Position numbers and translations under genes: made by a program. Positions 26,107 to 34,633 of a stretch of 38,569 bases of DNA are shown piece by piece. The notes below the pieces were generated by a model, which made no database searches, was not told the DNA's origin, and was given only the letters and a program-made list of their open reading frames with translations. Origin of the DNA: Nitrospira sp. (GTDB lineage Bacteria; Nitrospirota; Nitrospiria; Nitrospirales; Nitrospiraceae); contig SWDI01000002.1 in NCBI GenBank assembly GCA_005116955.1, positions 226,518 through 265,086 on the forward strand. The letters are read 5' to 3'. Each line of letters opens with the position of its first letter. Position 1 is the first letter of the stretch.

Positions 26107-26868
26107 TCAATGAATATCAGGAGGTTGCTCTCGACCCCGTCGAGCGAGCAAAAAGAGAGCCCCAACCGTGAGTAGCGACAGCCAAACTGTCGGACGACCA
26201 TAGGAGGTATCGGAGAATTCGATCAAGTCCGTCAAGCGGCCGATCAACAGCGACATGCGTGCCATGACCGTGTAGCCAAACCCGGCGCCGAACGAAATCA
26301 TCAAGAAGAGAATACCGGTTCGTGCCACCGCCTTCCCCACTCCGCTATGCTCGATCGAGAAAAAGAAGTAGAACAACACCGAGCTAACACCGATGAAGAT
26401 GATGATCGCGTTGAGGTGGCTGGCCGGATTGAGCAGATTCATCGAGAACGTGACGCCTTCCGACCCAGTCATCGACAACAACGGCCGAATGGTATCCTCG
26501 ACTTGTTTGAGAATGAAGGATGACACCGTTCTTGGGATCGCCAACCCAGCGCCCATTCCCACAATGAAGGCGAACGCATACCGAGACATCCAGGCCGCCT
26601 TTGGCACATACCGAGTCAGCATCAGCATCCCAATGGCAACGGGAATCAGCAGGGCGATTTCACCATTCTCAACGATCGGCTTGACGACCAGATGCACGAT
26701 GACCGTATCGTAGGTCTTCACGATCACGTAGCCGACTGACACCCCTACATAGAGATGTTCCGCAAGTTTGAACAGCGGGTTGTCTTTGTAGAGGAACGAG
26801 AAGATCAGGAGGGTCAACCCGGTTGCGACCCACGCGCCTACGATCATTTCAAACGGCATCGTCGTCAC
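26107..26868 (-). CDS. Polytopic membrane protein, unknown function (253 aa)
   Basis: About seven membrane helices are visible (near residues 8-28, 41-60, 72-88, 99-120, 150-172, 185-208 and 228-245). Conserved-looking loops read FKLAEHLYVGVSVGY and RYVPKAAWMSRYAFAF. No transport signature is recognised. The start codon is a GTG seven bases after the upstream stop, with AGAGGGTG before it; an ATG three codons on is an alternative. It is the seventh gene of the operon and probably part of the membrane complex that the operon encodes. Confidence 0.8.
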   Translation of the reverse strand: MTTMPFEMIVGAWVATGLTLLIFSFLYKDNPLFKLAEHLYVGVSVGYVIVKTYDTVIVHLVVKPIVENGEIALLIPVAIGMLMLTRYVPKAAWMSRYAFAFIVGMGAGLAIPRTVSSFILKQVEDTIRPLLSMTGSEGVTFSMNLLNPASHLNAIIIFIGVSSVLFYFFFSIEHSGVGKAVARTGILFLMISFGAGFGYTVMARMSLLIGRLTDLIEFSDTSYGRPTVWLSLLTVGALFLLARRGREQPPDIH

Positions 26869-26875
26869 TGGTGCT

Positions 26876-27715
26876 TCACCCTCTTTGCTGGCGTAGAGAA
26901 AAATAGAACAAATTGCACATGATCACCAGCGCAATGATGGCGAGATGCGTGGCCGACTGCGCGTCCATCCCAGCCACGGCCTTGCCTTTCTGTCCGATCA
27001 GGTTTTCGTATTCCGCTGCGCCACGGAGACCCCCGATGAGGCCATTGATCTGACCGCTCCGTAGCAATGGATATAAACCGGGAGCCATCACGCCCGTGCA
27101 CCCACCACCCATTTCAAACTTATACTTATCCTTACCAAAGACATACCACTCTTCCACCCCCGGCCGTCCTGCCCCCAAACTCACCAGGTAGCTGACATCC
27201 TTCAAGCTGCGCACCCCCTCAAGAATCGGCAACTCCCTCGTGGGCTTGCCTCGATAGTCACTGGGATAGGCCGAGTAGAGGTCCTGTCCCATGTTGATAA
27301 TTACCGCTTGGCCACCGGGACTCCACCCGAGGAACGTATAATCCGTGCCATTTTCTTTTCCCATTTCTTTGGCAACTTGCGTCACTAACTGATCCGCCAT
27401 TCCTGTTCCGGACACCCACAGTGTCATCGTGATCACGTGAAGGTTCTTTTTGAACGCATGACGCAGCAGCGCGATCGCTTGCGGATACAGCTCGGGTTTG
27501 GACGCCGGGTCGAAATCAATCGACAGAAGGAACACCGAACCTTCCGGCAACGATTCAATATGGTCATACACACCACGCACTTCCGATGAAGTCTTAATCG
27601 GCAAGCCGACCGGATAGAGCAGCGGCAAGAGCGTGCAGAGACCGATCATCACGAAAATGATCCGCCGATCAATCTTGAGCATTTTTTCCGAGAAGGTCAT
27701 ACCCGCCATCCACAT
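26876..27715 (-). CDS. Membrane-anchored protein, unknown function (279 aa)
   Basis: One membrane helix lies near the N-terminus (about 17-36) and another at the C-terminus (about 255-272), enclosing a globular domain. That domain starts SSEVRGVYDHIESLPEGSVF and contains LLSIDFDPASKPELYPQA, LLRHAFKKNLHVITMTLW, GWSPGGQAVI and GKDKYKFEMGGGCTG. I have a memory of similar uncharacterised proteins beside GlmL-type genes in other phyla, but this was not checked. It follows the six-helix protein gene by 19 bases. Confidence 0.78.
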   Translation of the reverse strand: MWMAGMTFSEKMLKIDRRIIFVMIGLCTLLPLLYPVGLPIKTSSEVRGVYDHIESLPEGSVFLLSIDFDPASKPELYPQAIALLRHAFKKNLHVITMTLWVSGTGMADQLVTQVAKEMGKENGTDYTFLGWSPGGQAVIINMGQDLYSAYPSDYRGKPTRELPILEGVRSLKDVSYLVSLGAGRPGVEEWYVFGKDKYKFEMGGGCTGVMAPGLYPLLRSGQINGLIGGLRGAAEYENLIGQKGKAVAGMDAQSATHLAIIALVIMCNLFYFSLRQQRG

Positions 27716-27734
27716 CGCTCGCTCACAGCCTGCA

Positions 27735-28385
27735 CTAGTCCTTCCCTCCCCCGAGATACGACCGCTCTACGCCAAAGATGATCTTGAAGGACAACGCCAC
27801 GGCCCCGAGACTCACTCCGATCAGAATGGCGCGACGCACAGATGAGTTCAGGACATTCAAAATCCACGAAGACACATCGCCGCTCAGGGGAATCAAATAT
27901 TCACCCAACGGCACCCGTCCCATCATGACAATCACAGCCGCCACTAACAGCACGGCCGCTTCACGACTCTTGGCCCTGAACGAGCGATAGGCAGCCGAGG
28001 CGATGAAGAAGGCCAGGATGGCAAACATGGTCCCTTGTAGCGGCACCATCATGTAGTTGTAGACCCAGCCGAAGGCCGTCATGGTCCCTTCGACACTTTC
28101 CTTGCCATTGGCCCAGAGCCCAACCGCGATGGTGCCGAGCATCCCAATGTACAGCACGAGACTATAGCCCCAGCCCGCTTCTTGGCGTCTGATCTTCACC
28201 GCATGCTGATGAAACAGACTGGTCACTCCCAAGATCAAGGCAAACCCACCGACAATCTGCAGCCACTTCGTCGCGGAGGTGAGCATTTGTTCCGAAGCGG
28301 GATGCGGGACGTAATACTGAGCGGCAAACAGAAGGCCGGTGACCAAGGTGATCAAGAGGGGGAGCTGTCGGCGGAGAAAGATCAT
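27735..28385 (-). CDS. Six-helix membrane protein, unknown function (216 aa)
   Basis: Six hydrophobic helices are visible (about residues 8-25, 42-62, 72-93, 103-130, 145-165 and 190-208), and the protein begins MIFLRRQLPLLITLV. The ATG overlaps the stop of the FN3/DUF6754-like gene by four bases (ATGA), so translation is coupled. A longer frame to 28595 only reads antisense-like sequence inside that gene and should be ignored. Function unknown; by context a subunit of the same complex. Confidence 0.8.
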   Translation of the reverse strand: MIFLRRQLPLLITLVTGLLFAAQYYVPHPASEQMLTSATKWLQIVGGFALILGVTSLFHQHAVKIRRQEAGWGYSLVLYIGMLGTIAVGLWANGKESVEGTMTAFGWVYNYMMVPLQGTMFAILAFFIASAAYRSFRAKSREAAVLLVAAVIVMMGRVPLGEYLIPLSGDVSSWILNVLNSSVRRAILIGVSLGAVALSFKIIFGVERSYLGGGKD

Positions 28386-29656
28386 TTTAAATCCCTTAAC
28401 AGATCGAGAAACAACTGTGGCCATTGTGCGCCCGTGACGGCTCCCACCGTCGCCAATACGATGCCAATACCGATGGCACTCAGGACAACCGCCTTCCCGA
28501 TATCCTGACCGAGGAGCGTCCCGATCTGCACCGGTTCTTTGGAGAGGTATGCACTGGCAGCGTAGAGCTCCTCGCCGATCAAGGTGTAGTCGCAAGTCGT
28601 CACAAAGAACGGCAGCTGGTGATCTGAGTCAGTGCCGGCGATCTGAATGGCACCGGTACTTGCGCCTGTCTCCGTCAGCAGCAACGATTCGGCGAAGTAC
28701 GCGCCCATGAAGAAGTTCGCGGCCGGCTTCTTCCGCAACATAATCCCGTCCACTGCCGCCGTGTAACTGAACTGATCGGCCGTGATGAAAAAGTTGGCGT
28801 CTTCCTTGAAAAGATCCGGCTTGCCCGCTTCCAAATAGGCCTGCTTGGTAATTTCCTGGCAGACTGCCATCGTGATCGGTTCACGGTGTGGCACCAGCAG
28901 TTCCGTTTCGTACAGCGCAGCCCGTTTGGCAACTTTCCCTAAAATGACTGCGGCGGCGATGGTCGAAGGATCATGCAGGTCATGCGCGCCGGTCAGATAG
29001 AGGATCGGCTTGCCCAGCTCCGTTGCACGTCCGATCGCTTCATCGACCGCATCAAGACCTGGAATCCGCCGCAGGAAGATCTCGTGTCGCTTCGCGTAAC
29101 TGATCGAGTAAAACACGAGCCCGCCAAACGACAACGCGATGATGAGATTATTGAGCTGATTCCAATTAAACCAGTCCGGCGAAGGACTGGCCACCACGAC
29201 CGGGCTGAAGACCCGCTGGTCGCCTTGAACGGCTGCCACAGCAACGGCATAGGATGTCCCATCCTTGACCTCGAATCCCTTCGCGCTTCTGACCAGAACC
29301 TGATGCCAGGTTTTGTCGACGTTTCTGGTCCACCACGCGGTTTTTGCATCTTTGACGTACTTCGAGTTCCCTGGGAACTCCGCGATGATCGTGAGCGCTG
29401 CCGGATCAGTCGCAGCCGCATCACCGGCCAAGACTTGATACCGTGCATCCTGACCATCCCATGACGAGGGAGCCCACTGCACGGTCAGGCTGCCTCCACC
29501 ATCACTCGGCGTATCGAAGACCCGCACGTCTTGGGGAGCGCTGATCGATGTCTGTGCCAAGGCAGAGGAACAAAGCCAGCCAGACACCAGCAATGTCCAG
29601 ACAACCATACAGACGCTCCGTTGGCCGATTAACGCCTGAGGATTCACGTTGCTCAT
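28382..29656 (-). CDS. FN3-domain membrane protein, DUF6754-like (424 aa)
   Basis: A signal or anchor segment (about 15-35) is followed by a fibronectin type III domain (about 38-160: VRVFDTPSDGGGSLTVQW ... SYAVAVAAVQGD). A membrane helix lies at about 171-189. The cytosolic or periplasmic core after it begins RIPGLDAVDEAIGRATELG and contains LYLTGAHDLHDPSTIAA and NFFMGAYFAESLLLTE, which I associate with DUF6754. A C-terminal helix ends the protein (about 390-412). It overlaps its neighbours by four bases on both sides. The family has no known function; pairing with GlmL-type genes is a recurring pattern as far as I recall. Confidence 0.8.
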   Translation of the reverse strand: MSNVNPQALIGQRSVCMVVWTLLVSGWLCSSALAQTSISAPQDVRVFDTPSDGGGSLTVQWAPSSWDGQDARYQVLAGDAAATDPAALTIIAEFPGNSKYVKDAKTAWWTRNVDKTWHQVLVRSAKGFEVKDGTSYAVAVAAVQGDQRVFSPVVVASPSPDWFNWNQLNNLIIALSFGGLVFYSISYAKRHEIFLRRIPGLDAVDEAIGRATELGKPILYLTGAHDLHDPSTIAAAVILGKVAKRAALYETELLVPHREPITMAVCQEITKQAYLEAGKPDLFKEDANFFITADQFSYTAAVDGIMLRKKPAANFFMGAYFAESLLLTETGASTGAIQIAGTDSDHQLPFFVTTCDYTLIGEELYAASAYLSKEPVQIGTLLGQDIGKAVVLSAIGIGIVLATVGAVTGAQWPQLFLDLLRDLK

Positions 29657-30777
29657 GCCCCTTCGATGACTTCGATGTTCGTCCGCGGAATGACGGCTTT
29701 CTTTCCATCGGCAAATTTCACTTCTAAGACCCGCACCTCACTCTCTGTGGGGATCTTGGTGAGCCCTGATGGAAGCGCCGATACTTCACCGATACGCCCA
29801 AACATCGGATCGCGGATGATCCGGACCGGGTCGCCGAGACGAATGCCTTCGCGTTGTGACTGAGCTGCCCCCTTCGAACTGGTGTGTTCTTGAGGAATAA
29901 TAATCTCAGGACGAATCACACCGGCCCTGATCTGGGTGGCACCGGAAATCGAGGCCTTCTGGCCGACATGCGAGGAAAGTAGCTTGAAGGTCTTTGCCGC
30001 CATCGGAATCGTCCCGAACCCCTCAGTCAGAATCAGCGTGAACCCCACCTGTTCTGTTCCAGTAATGGCCACACCCAGGTCATAGCCCAGCAAGGCGCGC
30101 AAATCTTCATCGTGAATCCCGCCGACGACCAAACCGGCAACACCAACCGCCTTGGCCTGCTTCATCGCCTCGGCTGAAAGGAAGGATCCCCCGACCACGA
30201 CTTTGTCCTTCATGGCGCTATTGAAGTGTCCCGGCGTCAACGCTTCATCAGGTGCCTTCACCGCCATGACAATCTCCCCGGACGTTTCTCCACCGATGCC
30301 GAAGATCCCCTGGACAAGACTACAAGTCGTTTCGACCACGACGCCCTGCTGCGGAATCGTTTCGATGATCGTGCCGTTCGCATAGGCGAGCAGCTGAAGT
30401 ACTCGTGGAGGTTCGCGCAAGAGAACTTGTCCTGTGACGCTCGACACCGATTCGATCGTCCCCGCGACCGGCGAACGAATCTCCGTCTTAAACCATTTGA
30501 TCAGTGGCTTGTTCTCAGCGAGGATTTCGTCCTTTCCGACAACATCGCCTTCTTTTTTGATCAGATAGTCTTTGATCTCACCCGGAGCCACGCTGAGCTG
30601 ATTGGCAAGATTGACCGGAAACACTTTCCCCGGCAACTCTGCACGCGCCACAACTTGATCGGAACGGACCAGATCGCCGACAGTGACCACGACCGTCCCC
30701 GGCAACGGCAACATGCGCCGACGGTGGATCACCGTATGATCCGTGACTGTTAAGCCGGGGGTGTACGAATGGGCCAT
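29653..30777 (-). CDS. Barrel-sandwich / KOW protein, unknown function (374 aa)
   Basis: The N-terminal half has two lipoyl-like barrel-sandwich segments (residues 15-60 and 75-125), with GTVVVTVGDLVRSDQVVA, KKEGDVVGKDEILAENKPL and IRSPVAGTIESVSSVTGQV. This recalls the NqrA/RnfC and adaptor-protein type folds, but there is no modified-Lys motif. The middle is alpha/beta (VVVGGSFLSAEAMKQAK, GVAGLVVGGIHDEDL). The C-terminus has a KOW-like stretch (GDPVRIIRDPMFGRIGEV). No signal peptide or helix is seen. Its stop overlaps the next start (ATGA). It may link the GlmL ATPase to the membrane proteins, which is inference only. Confidence 0.75.
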   Translation of the reverse strand: MAHSYTPGLTVTDHTVIHRRRMLPLPGTVVVTVGDLVRSDQVVARAELPGKVFPVNLANQLSVAPGEIKDYLIKKEGDVVGKDEILAENKPLIKWFKTEIRSPVAGTIESVSSVTGQVLLREPPRVLQLLAYANGTIIETIPQQGVVVETTCSLVQGIFGIGGETSGEIVMAVKAPDEALTPGHFNSAMKDKVVVGGSFLSAEAMKQAKAVGVAGLVVGGIHDEDLRALLGYDLGVAITGTEQVGFTLILTEGFGTIPMAAKTFKLLSSHVGQKASISGATQIRAGVIRPEIIIPQEHTSSKGAAQSQREGIRLGDPVRIIRDPMFGRIGEVSALPSGLTKIPTESEVRVLEVKFADGKKAVIPRTNIEVIEGA

Positions 30778-30789
30778 TTAACGAGAGCC

Positions 30790-30815
30790 CTGAGTGCTGA
30801 GGACTGAGTGCTGAG
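30790..30815. repeat. Two-copy short direct repeat
   Basis: CTGAGTGCTGAG occurs at 30790-30801 and 30804-30815, in the 71-base gap between the GlmL-type gene and the barrel-sandwich gene. Short repeats of this type are scattered through Nitrospira genomes in my recollection. It is the only non-overlapping junction in this part of the operon. Confidence 0.6.
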
Positions 30816-30848
30816 CTAAGAGACTGGTGCGGAGGTCTGCCTCGTTTC

Positions 30849-32690
30849 TCATCGCTCGATACTCGGTCCTGGATAGAGCCCAACGGCATTGAACCATTTC
30901 GTCAGCGCTGTGACACGGCCTGGTTGATCAGCTGGAAGTCGGAGCGGTCGCCCACGGCCATCGAGCAAGAGTCCAACGACACCACCATGAACTTCCTTGG
31001 TCACGGGCACACCCGCCCCTGCCCCCATGTTGACCCCCTTGGCAGGTTGTACCTTAATCGTGGCCTGCTTACCGGACTCTAATGGAAACAATCTCAACTC
31101 GCCGAACTTCAAGGGCTCCTTCGTGGTCTTCCCATCGGGCCAGGTGATTTCATAGTCGGCACAGAGATCGCCGTCCTTTCCCTGTCCAATCGGCGCCACA
31201 CACGTCCCAAGGTAGACCATGCAATCTCGCACGAACACGTCGGTCGCTGCTTTCTCATTGATCGTGGAGAGCACTCCAAGGTGCGGCATCATGAAGATGC
31301 TGTCGACGGACAACCGCGTACAGCCCATCGGCTCATAGGCATCGACCATCATCAACATCGATTGGATCCGCCGCGGAGCATGTGACAGAATTCCCCCGCT
31401 TCCGACGATTAAATCCAGCTTCAACATATCGATCAGCGTCCTGCCAGAAACCTGTTGTTCGAAAACGTCGGAAATCGTCCGTTCCTGCTGCACACCCTTT
31501 AAGCCGGTTGCGAGCGACTTGTGATGAATCAACGCAAGCCGCAAGGCTTCTCGCGCGATCGCTTGCTCAATTTGCAGTTCATCGAGCGTCTGTGGAATGG
31601 TGGTGGGTCGGATCATCTTGTTCTTAATGCGGTTCCGCAGCGTCTGCTCATCGATCGTAAACGGGACCCAACGCATGATATTGGCGAGTCCCGCTTCCGC
31701 AAGCACATTCGATACACTGTAAGACATTCCGAGATTGGCACTGACCGTCCGGTTGAATAGGCCGTCAAAGACGGAAAACACGTCCGTCGTCGCTCCTCCG
31801 ATATCCACACCGATTAGGTTCAGATGTTCTCGTTTGGCGATCGCCTCCATGATGAGGCCGACTGCAGCGGGAGTCGGCATGATCGGCGCGCCGGCCATTT
31901 CCATGAGCTTCTTATAACCAGGCGCCTGCTGCATGACATGCTCAAGAAACAGGTCGTGAATCTTGTTGCGCGCCGGCGCCAAGTTCTCTCGCTCCAGCAC
32001 CGGCCTGATGTTCTCCGTGACGACCAGCGCCGACTTATCTTCCAGAATCTTTCTCACTTGCGGTTGGGCTTCCTTGTTGCCTGCATAGATCAGCGGCAAC
32101 TTGTAGGTCACGCCGAACCGTGGCCGTGGTTCCGCCGCAGCGATATATTCCGCCATTTCCACGACGTGGGTGACCGCCCCTCCATCGGTTCCGCCAGACA
32201 TCAGAATCATGTCCGGCCTCATAGAGCGGATCCGCTCGATCTTTTCGTGAGGCAGCCGACCGTCGTTAGCCGCCAGCACGTCGATGACGATGGCGCCTGC
32301 CCCCAGTGCCGCGCGCTGCGCGCTCTCACCCGTCATGTTCTGCACGACACCGGTCACCATCATCTGTAACCCACCGCCGGCGCTGCTGGTCGAGATGTAG
32401 ATATCAACACCGGTCTTGTCGTCCCGGCAGGGCGTAATGATCTTGTCACCGTCTAAAATCTTTCGACCGGAAAGCTCTTCGATTTCCACGATGGCATTCA
32501 GAACACCGCGTGTCACATCTTCGAACGGCGCTTCAACCGTCGTCGGGGCTTCACCGCGATAGGTCTGTCGATATTCGTCGCCGACTTTTTCGATGAGGAT
32601 GGCTTTCGTCGTGGTACTGCCACAATCGGTGGCGACAATGACGTTGAGAGGACGATCGATCTTGGGAGGAGTAGAGGTGGAAACCGTCAT
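30849..32690 (-). CDS. GlmL/MutL-family actin-fold ATPase (613 aa)
   Basis: This is an ASKHA (actin/Hsp70/sugar kinase) ATPase of the GlmL family, named for a gene beside glutamate mutase in clostridia. The phosphate-1 loop is ATDCGSTTTKA (residues about 20-30), phosphate-2 is GVDIGGATTDVFS (about 290), and the adenosine loop is IVGSGGILSHAP (about 427). No mutase subunits or B12 enzymes are in the window, so the gene is not acting with glutamate mutase here. It starts with an ATG overlapping the stop of the 123-aa gene by four bases. It is the likely energy-using subunit of the operon. The true substrate or client is unknown. Confidence 0.9.
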   Translation of the reverse strand: MTVSTSTPPKIDRPLNVIVATDCGSTTTKAILIEKVGDEYRQTYRGEAPTTVEAPFEDVTRGVLNAIVEIEELSGRKILDGDKIITPCRDDKTGVDIYISTSSAGGGLQMMVTGVVQNMTGESAQRAALGAGAIVIDVLAANDGRLPHEKIERIRSMRPDMILMSGGTDGGAVTHVVEMAEYIAAAEPRPRFGVTYKLPLIYAGNKEAQPQVRKILEDKSALVVTENIRPVLERENLAPARNKIHDLFLEHVMQQAPGYKKLMEMAGAPIMPTPAAVGLIMEAIAKREHLNLIGVDIGGATTDVFSVFDGLFNRTVSANLGMSYSVSNVLAEAGLANIMRWVPFTIDEQTLRNRIKNKMIRPTTIPQTLDELQIEQAIAREALRLALIHHKSLATGLKGVQQERTISDVFEQQVSGRTLIDMLKLDLIVGSGGILSHAPRRIQSMLMMVDAYEPMGCTRLSVDSIFMMPHLGVLSTINEKAATDVFVRDCMVYLGTCVAPIGQGKDGDLCADYEITWPDGKTTKEPLKFGELRLFPLESGKQATIKVQPAKGVNMGAGAGVPVTKEVHGGVVGLLLDGRGRPLRLPADQPGRVTALTKWFNAVGLYPGPSIER

Positions 32691-33058
32691 TGAGCCGTTG
32701 CTCCCTCTGGAGCAGACCTGGCTTCAATGATGGCAATCAAACGAGTCACTGTATCACGGCGTTCGAGCAATCGCGCAACTTGCTCAACTTCTTTAGCACT
32801 CATCACGCAATCAATGATCGGCGTGATGAAATGCAGGGCCTGACTGCCAAGGAAATTCATCGGCCCCATGGATTCCAAAAACATCGTCGCCGGAGCCGCC
32901 ATGCCGCGTTTGACGACCATCTCGGCTATTCGCTCGAGCAATTGGACATCTTCAATGGCGAGGGACTCAGTCTCAGGTCGAACGGCAAACGCATGGCGCA
33001 ATCCAACACGAACTTTCGCCAGTTTTTCCGCTGCATTTCCTCTGAACAGTGATCGCAT
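32687..33058 (-). CDS. Small conserved protein, first gene of the operon (123 aa)
   Basis: The protein is mostly helical, with EDVQLLERIAEMVVKRGMAAPATMFLES, then MGPMNFLGSQALHFITPII and EVEQVARLLERRDTVTRLI. The hydrophobic middle could touch the membrane. I recognise the 'AAP..FLES..P.NF.GSQAL.F' pattern from unnamed small proteins in other genomes but cannot assign a function. It shares a four-base ATGA overlap with the GlmL gene. No clear ribosome site precedes the ATG; the leader from the predicted promoter is about 32 bases. Confidence 0.75.
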   Translation of the reverse strand: MRSLFRGNAAEKLAKVRVGLRHAFAVRPETESLAIEDVQLLERIAEMVVKRGMAAPATMFLESMGPMNFLGSQALHFITPIIDCVMSAKEVEQVARLLERRDTVTRLIAIIEARSAPEGATAQ

Positions 33059-33096
33059 AAGTGCAGGGCGGATAAGGCAAACCTGGAACGAGCCGC

Positions 33097-33125
33097 ATTA
33101 TATGAAGGGGACAAAAGAGAGTCAA
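33097..33125 (-). promoter_or_regulatory. Strong sigma-70-type promoter of the GlmL operon
   Basis: On the minus strand TTGACT (33125-33120) and TATAAT (33102-33097) are exactly 17 bases apart. This is one mismatch from consensus overall. Transcription should start near 33090, just upstream of the first gene. The target duplication of the insertion sequence begins at the very next base (33126). Confidence 0.8.
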
Positions 33126-33141
33126 TTCAATGTGTCCATCG
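33126..33141 (+). repeat. Left target-site duplication of the ISNCY element
   Basis: TTCAATGTGTCCATCG is repeated exactly at 34566-34581, flanking the element on both sides. Sixteen bases fit the long duplications made by IS1202-like members of the ISNCY group. Confidence 0.85.
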
Positions 33142-34565
33142 TGTAGCTAGCACATCATCTGTCCGGTTTTTGTAGCACGGGAAGTGTCCGGTTTAGGGTG
33201 CGTCCTCAAGGAGGGCCACCATGACACGGGCAACCGTCCTACAGGAGGTGCGACAGATGCGATTTGAGGAGTTGTATGCGCGACGGCAGCGGCGAGAGCT
33301 GACGATGGCGGAGGCGGCGGAGATGCTGGGCGTGACGGAACGCACGTTTCGGCGGTGGAGCACTCGCTATGAAGCGGAGGGCATTGAGGGACTGGAGGAT
33401 CGTCGGCTGGGCCGCGCGTCGGCCCGGGCGGTCCCCGTCGATGAGGCCCTCCAGATGGTGACGCTGTATGAGACCTGCTATACGGGCTGGACCGTGAAAC
33501 ACTTCCACGAGCGCTGGCAGGCCGAGCATGGGGGGCAGCGGTCCTACACCTGGACCAAGAACCGGCTGCAGACCGCCGGACACGTGGTCCGTGCGCCTCG
33601 ACGCGGGGCGCATCGGAAGAAGCGGCCCCGCAAACCGTTACCTGGGATGATGTTGCACCAAGACGGCTCGACCCATGAATGGGTGCCCGGTTGTCAGTGG
33701 GATCTCATTGTCACGCTGGACGATGCCACCAGTGAGATGTATTCCGCATTCTTTGTGGAGGAAGAAGGCACCCAGAGCAGTTTTCGTGGTCTACGAGAGG
33801 TGATTGAGGCACAGGGCTTGTTCAGTTCCCTCTATACCGATCGCGGCTCGCACTACTGGTACACGGAGGATGCCGGTGGGAAGGTCGATAAGACGCGGCT
33901 CACGCAGGTGCATCGGGCCTTGCAGCAGGTGGGGATCACGCTCATTGCCGCCTATTCACCAGAAGCCCGGGGCCGATCCGAACGAGCCTTCCGCACCCTG
34001 CAGGATCGGCTGCCCAAAGAATTGGCGCTCGCTGGGATCACCGACATGGCCGCCGCCAATCAATACCTGACCACCCACTTCATTTCGGCGTATAACCGGC
34101 GGTTTGCGGTGCCGGCGGCTGAGACGGGCACCGCCTTCATCCTGTGGGTGGGGACGTCTCTCACGGAGATCCTTTGCGTGCAGGAGGAGCGCGTCGTCGC
34201 GAAGGACAACACGGTGCGCTATCAGGGCCTTAGCCTGCAGATCCCGTCAGATCCCCACCGGTTCCATTATGTGAAAGTCACGGTGCGAGTCCACGCCTAT
34301 CCGGATGGGACTCTGGCCGTGTTCCATGGCCCTCGGTGCCTGGCGCGGTACCATGCCGATGGCCGGTTGATCGAACCCGACGCTGCGGCAAGACGCCGGA
34401 AAGACGTGAGTCCTCGGTCACGCGGCCAGGCGATCGTTGGTTCTAGCGCAACTGTGCGCGCCAACTTTTCGGCGCGGGACTGAAATTCTTTACGGGAAAA
34501 CCGGGAGAGAGAAACCGGACAGATCCTGTGCTCCATACACCGGACAACTTCACTTGCTATCTACA
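33142..34565 (+). mobile_element. ISNCY (IS1202-like) insertion sequence, 1424 bp, complete
   Basis: The element runs from TGTAGCTAGCA to TGCTATCTACA, which are inverted copies with one mismatch. Inside each end lie two further sites: TGTCCGGTTT at 33160 and 33185 on the left, and inverted copies at 34511-34521 (AAACCGGACA) and 34537-34546 (ACACCGGACA) on the right. These are likely transposase-binding sites. One transposase gene fills the middle. The 16-bp target duplications are still perfect and the transposase is intact, so the insertion looks recent. Confidence 0.88.
33221..34483 (+). CDS. ISNCY-family transposase (420 aa)
   Basis: The N-terminal helix-turn-helix (about residues 20-65: RRELTMAEAAEMLGVTERTFRRW) should bind the ends. 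The integrase core has the catalytic triad in HQDGSTHEW (Asp148), YTDRGSH (Asp207) and GRSERAFRTLQDRL (Glu254). The C-terminal part with AANQYLTTHFISAYNRRFAV is characteristic of the IS1202/ISNCY group. AAGGAGG lies just before the ATG, an excellent ribosome site. The frame is intact, so the enzyme may be active. Confidence 0.93.
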   Translation: MTRATVLQEVRQMRFEELYARRQRRELTMAEAAEMLGVTERTFRRWSTRYEAEGIEGLEDRRLGRASARAVPVDEALQMVTLYETCYTGWTVKHFHERWQAEHGGQRSYTWTKNRLQTAGHVVRAPRRGAHRKKRPRKPLPGMMLHQDGSTHEWVPGCQWDLIVTLDDATSEMYSAFFVEEEGTQSSFRGLREVIEAQGLFSSLYTDRGSHYWYTEDAGGKVDKTRLTQVHRALQQVGITLIAAYSPEARGRSERAFRTLQDRLPKELALAGITDMAAANQYLTTHFISAYNRRFAVPAAETGTAFILWVGTSLTEILCVQEERVVAKDNTVRYQGLSLQIPSDPHRFHYVKVTVRVHAYPDGTLAVFHGPRCLARYHADGRLIEPDAAARRRKDVSPRSRGQAIVGSSATVRANFSARD

Positions 34566-34581
34566 TTCAATGTGTCCATCG
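34566..34581 (+). repeat. Right target-site duplication of the ISNCY element
   Basis: Exact copy of the 16 bases at 33126-33141. Joining the two sides shows the old junction: the GlmL operon promoter and the toxin-antitoxin promoter were divergent, with their -35 boxes about 39 bases apart. Confidence 0.85.
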
Positions 34582-34604
34582 ACGCACTCCCACAAAGTAT
34601 GTAT

Positions 34605-34633
34605 TTGACAGCATATTACTCATGTACCATACT
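34605..34633 (+). promoter_or_regulatory. Promoter of the toxin-antitoxin operon
   Basis: A perfect TTGACA (34605-34610) is followed after 17 bases by CATACT (34628-34633). Transcription would start near 34640, at the GTG that fits the family start. An ATG at 34622 lies inside the promoter and cannot be used from this promoter. Confidence 0.7.

Noticed and set aside
30790-30815. Possible CRISPR-like repeat
   Set aside because: There are only two 12-base copies with a 2-base gap; no spacers or cas genes are present.
30849-32690. Glutamate mutase accessory protein in a fermentation pathway
   Set aside because: The family name fits, but no glutamate mutase subunits or B12-dependent enzymes are nearby, so that role is not supported here.
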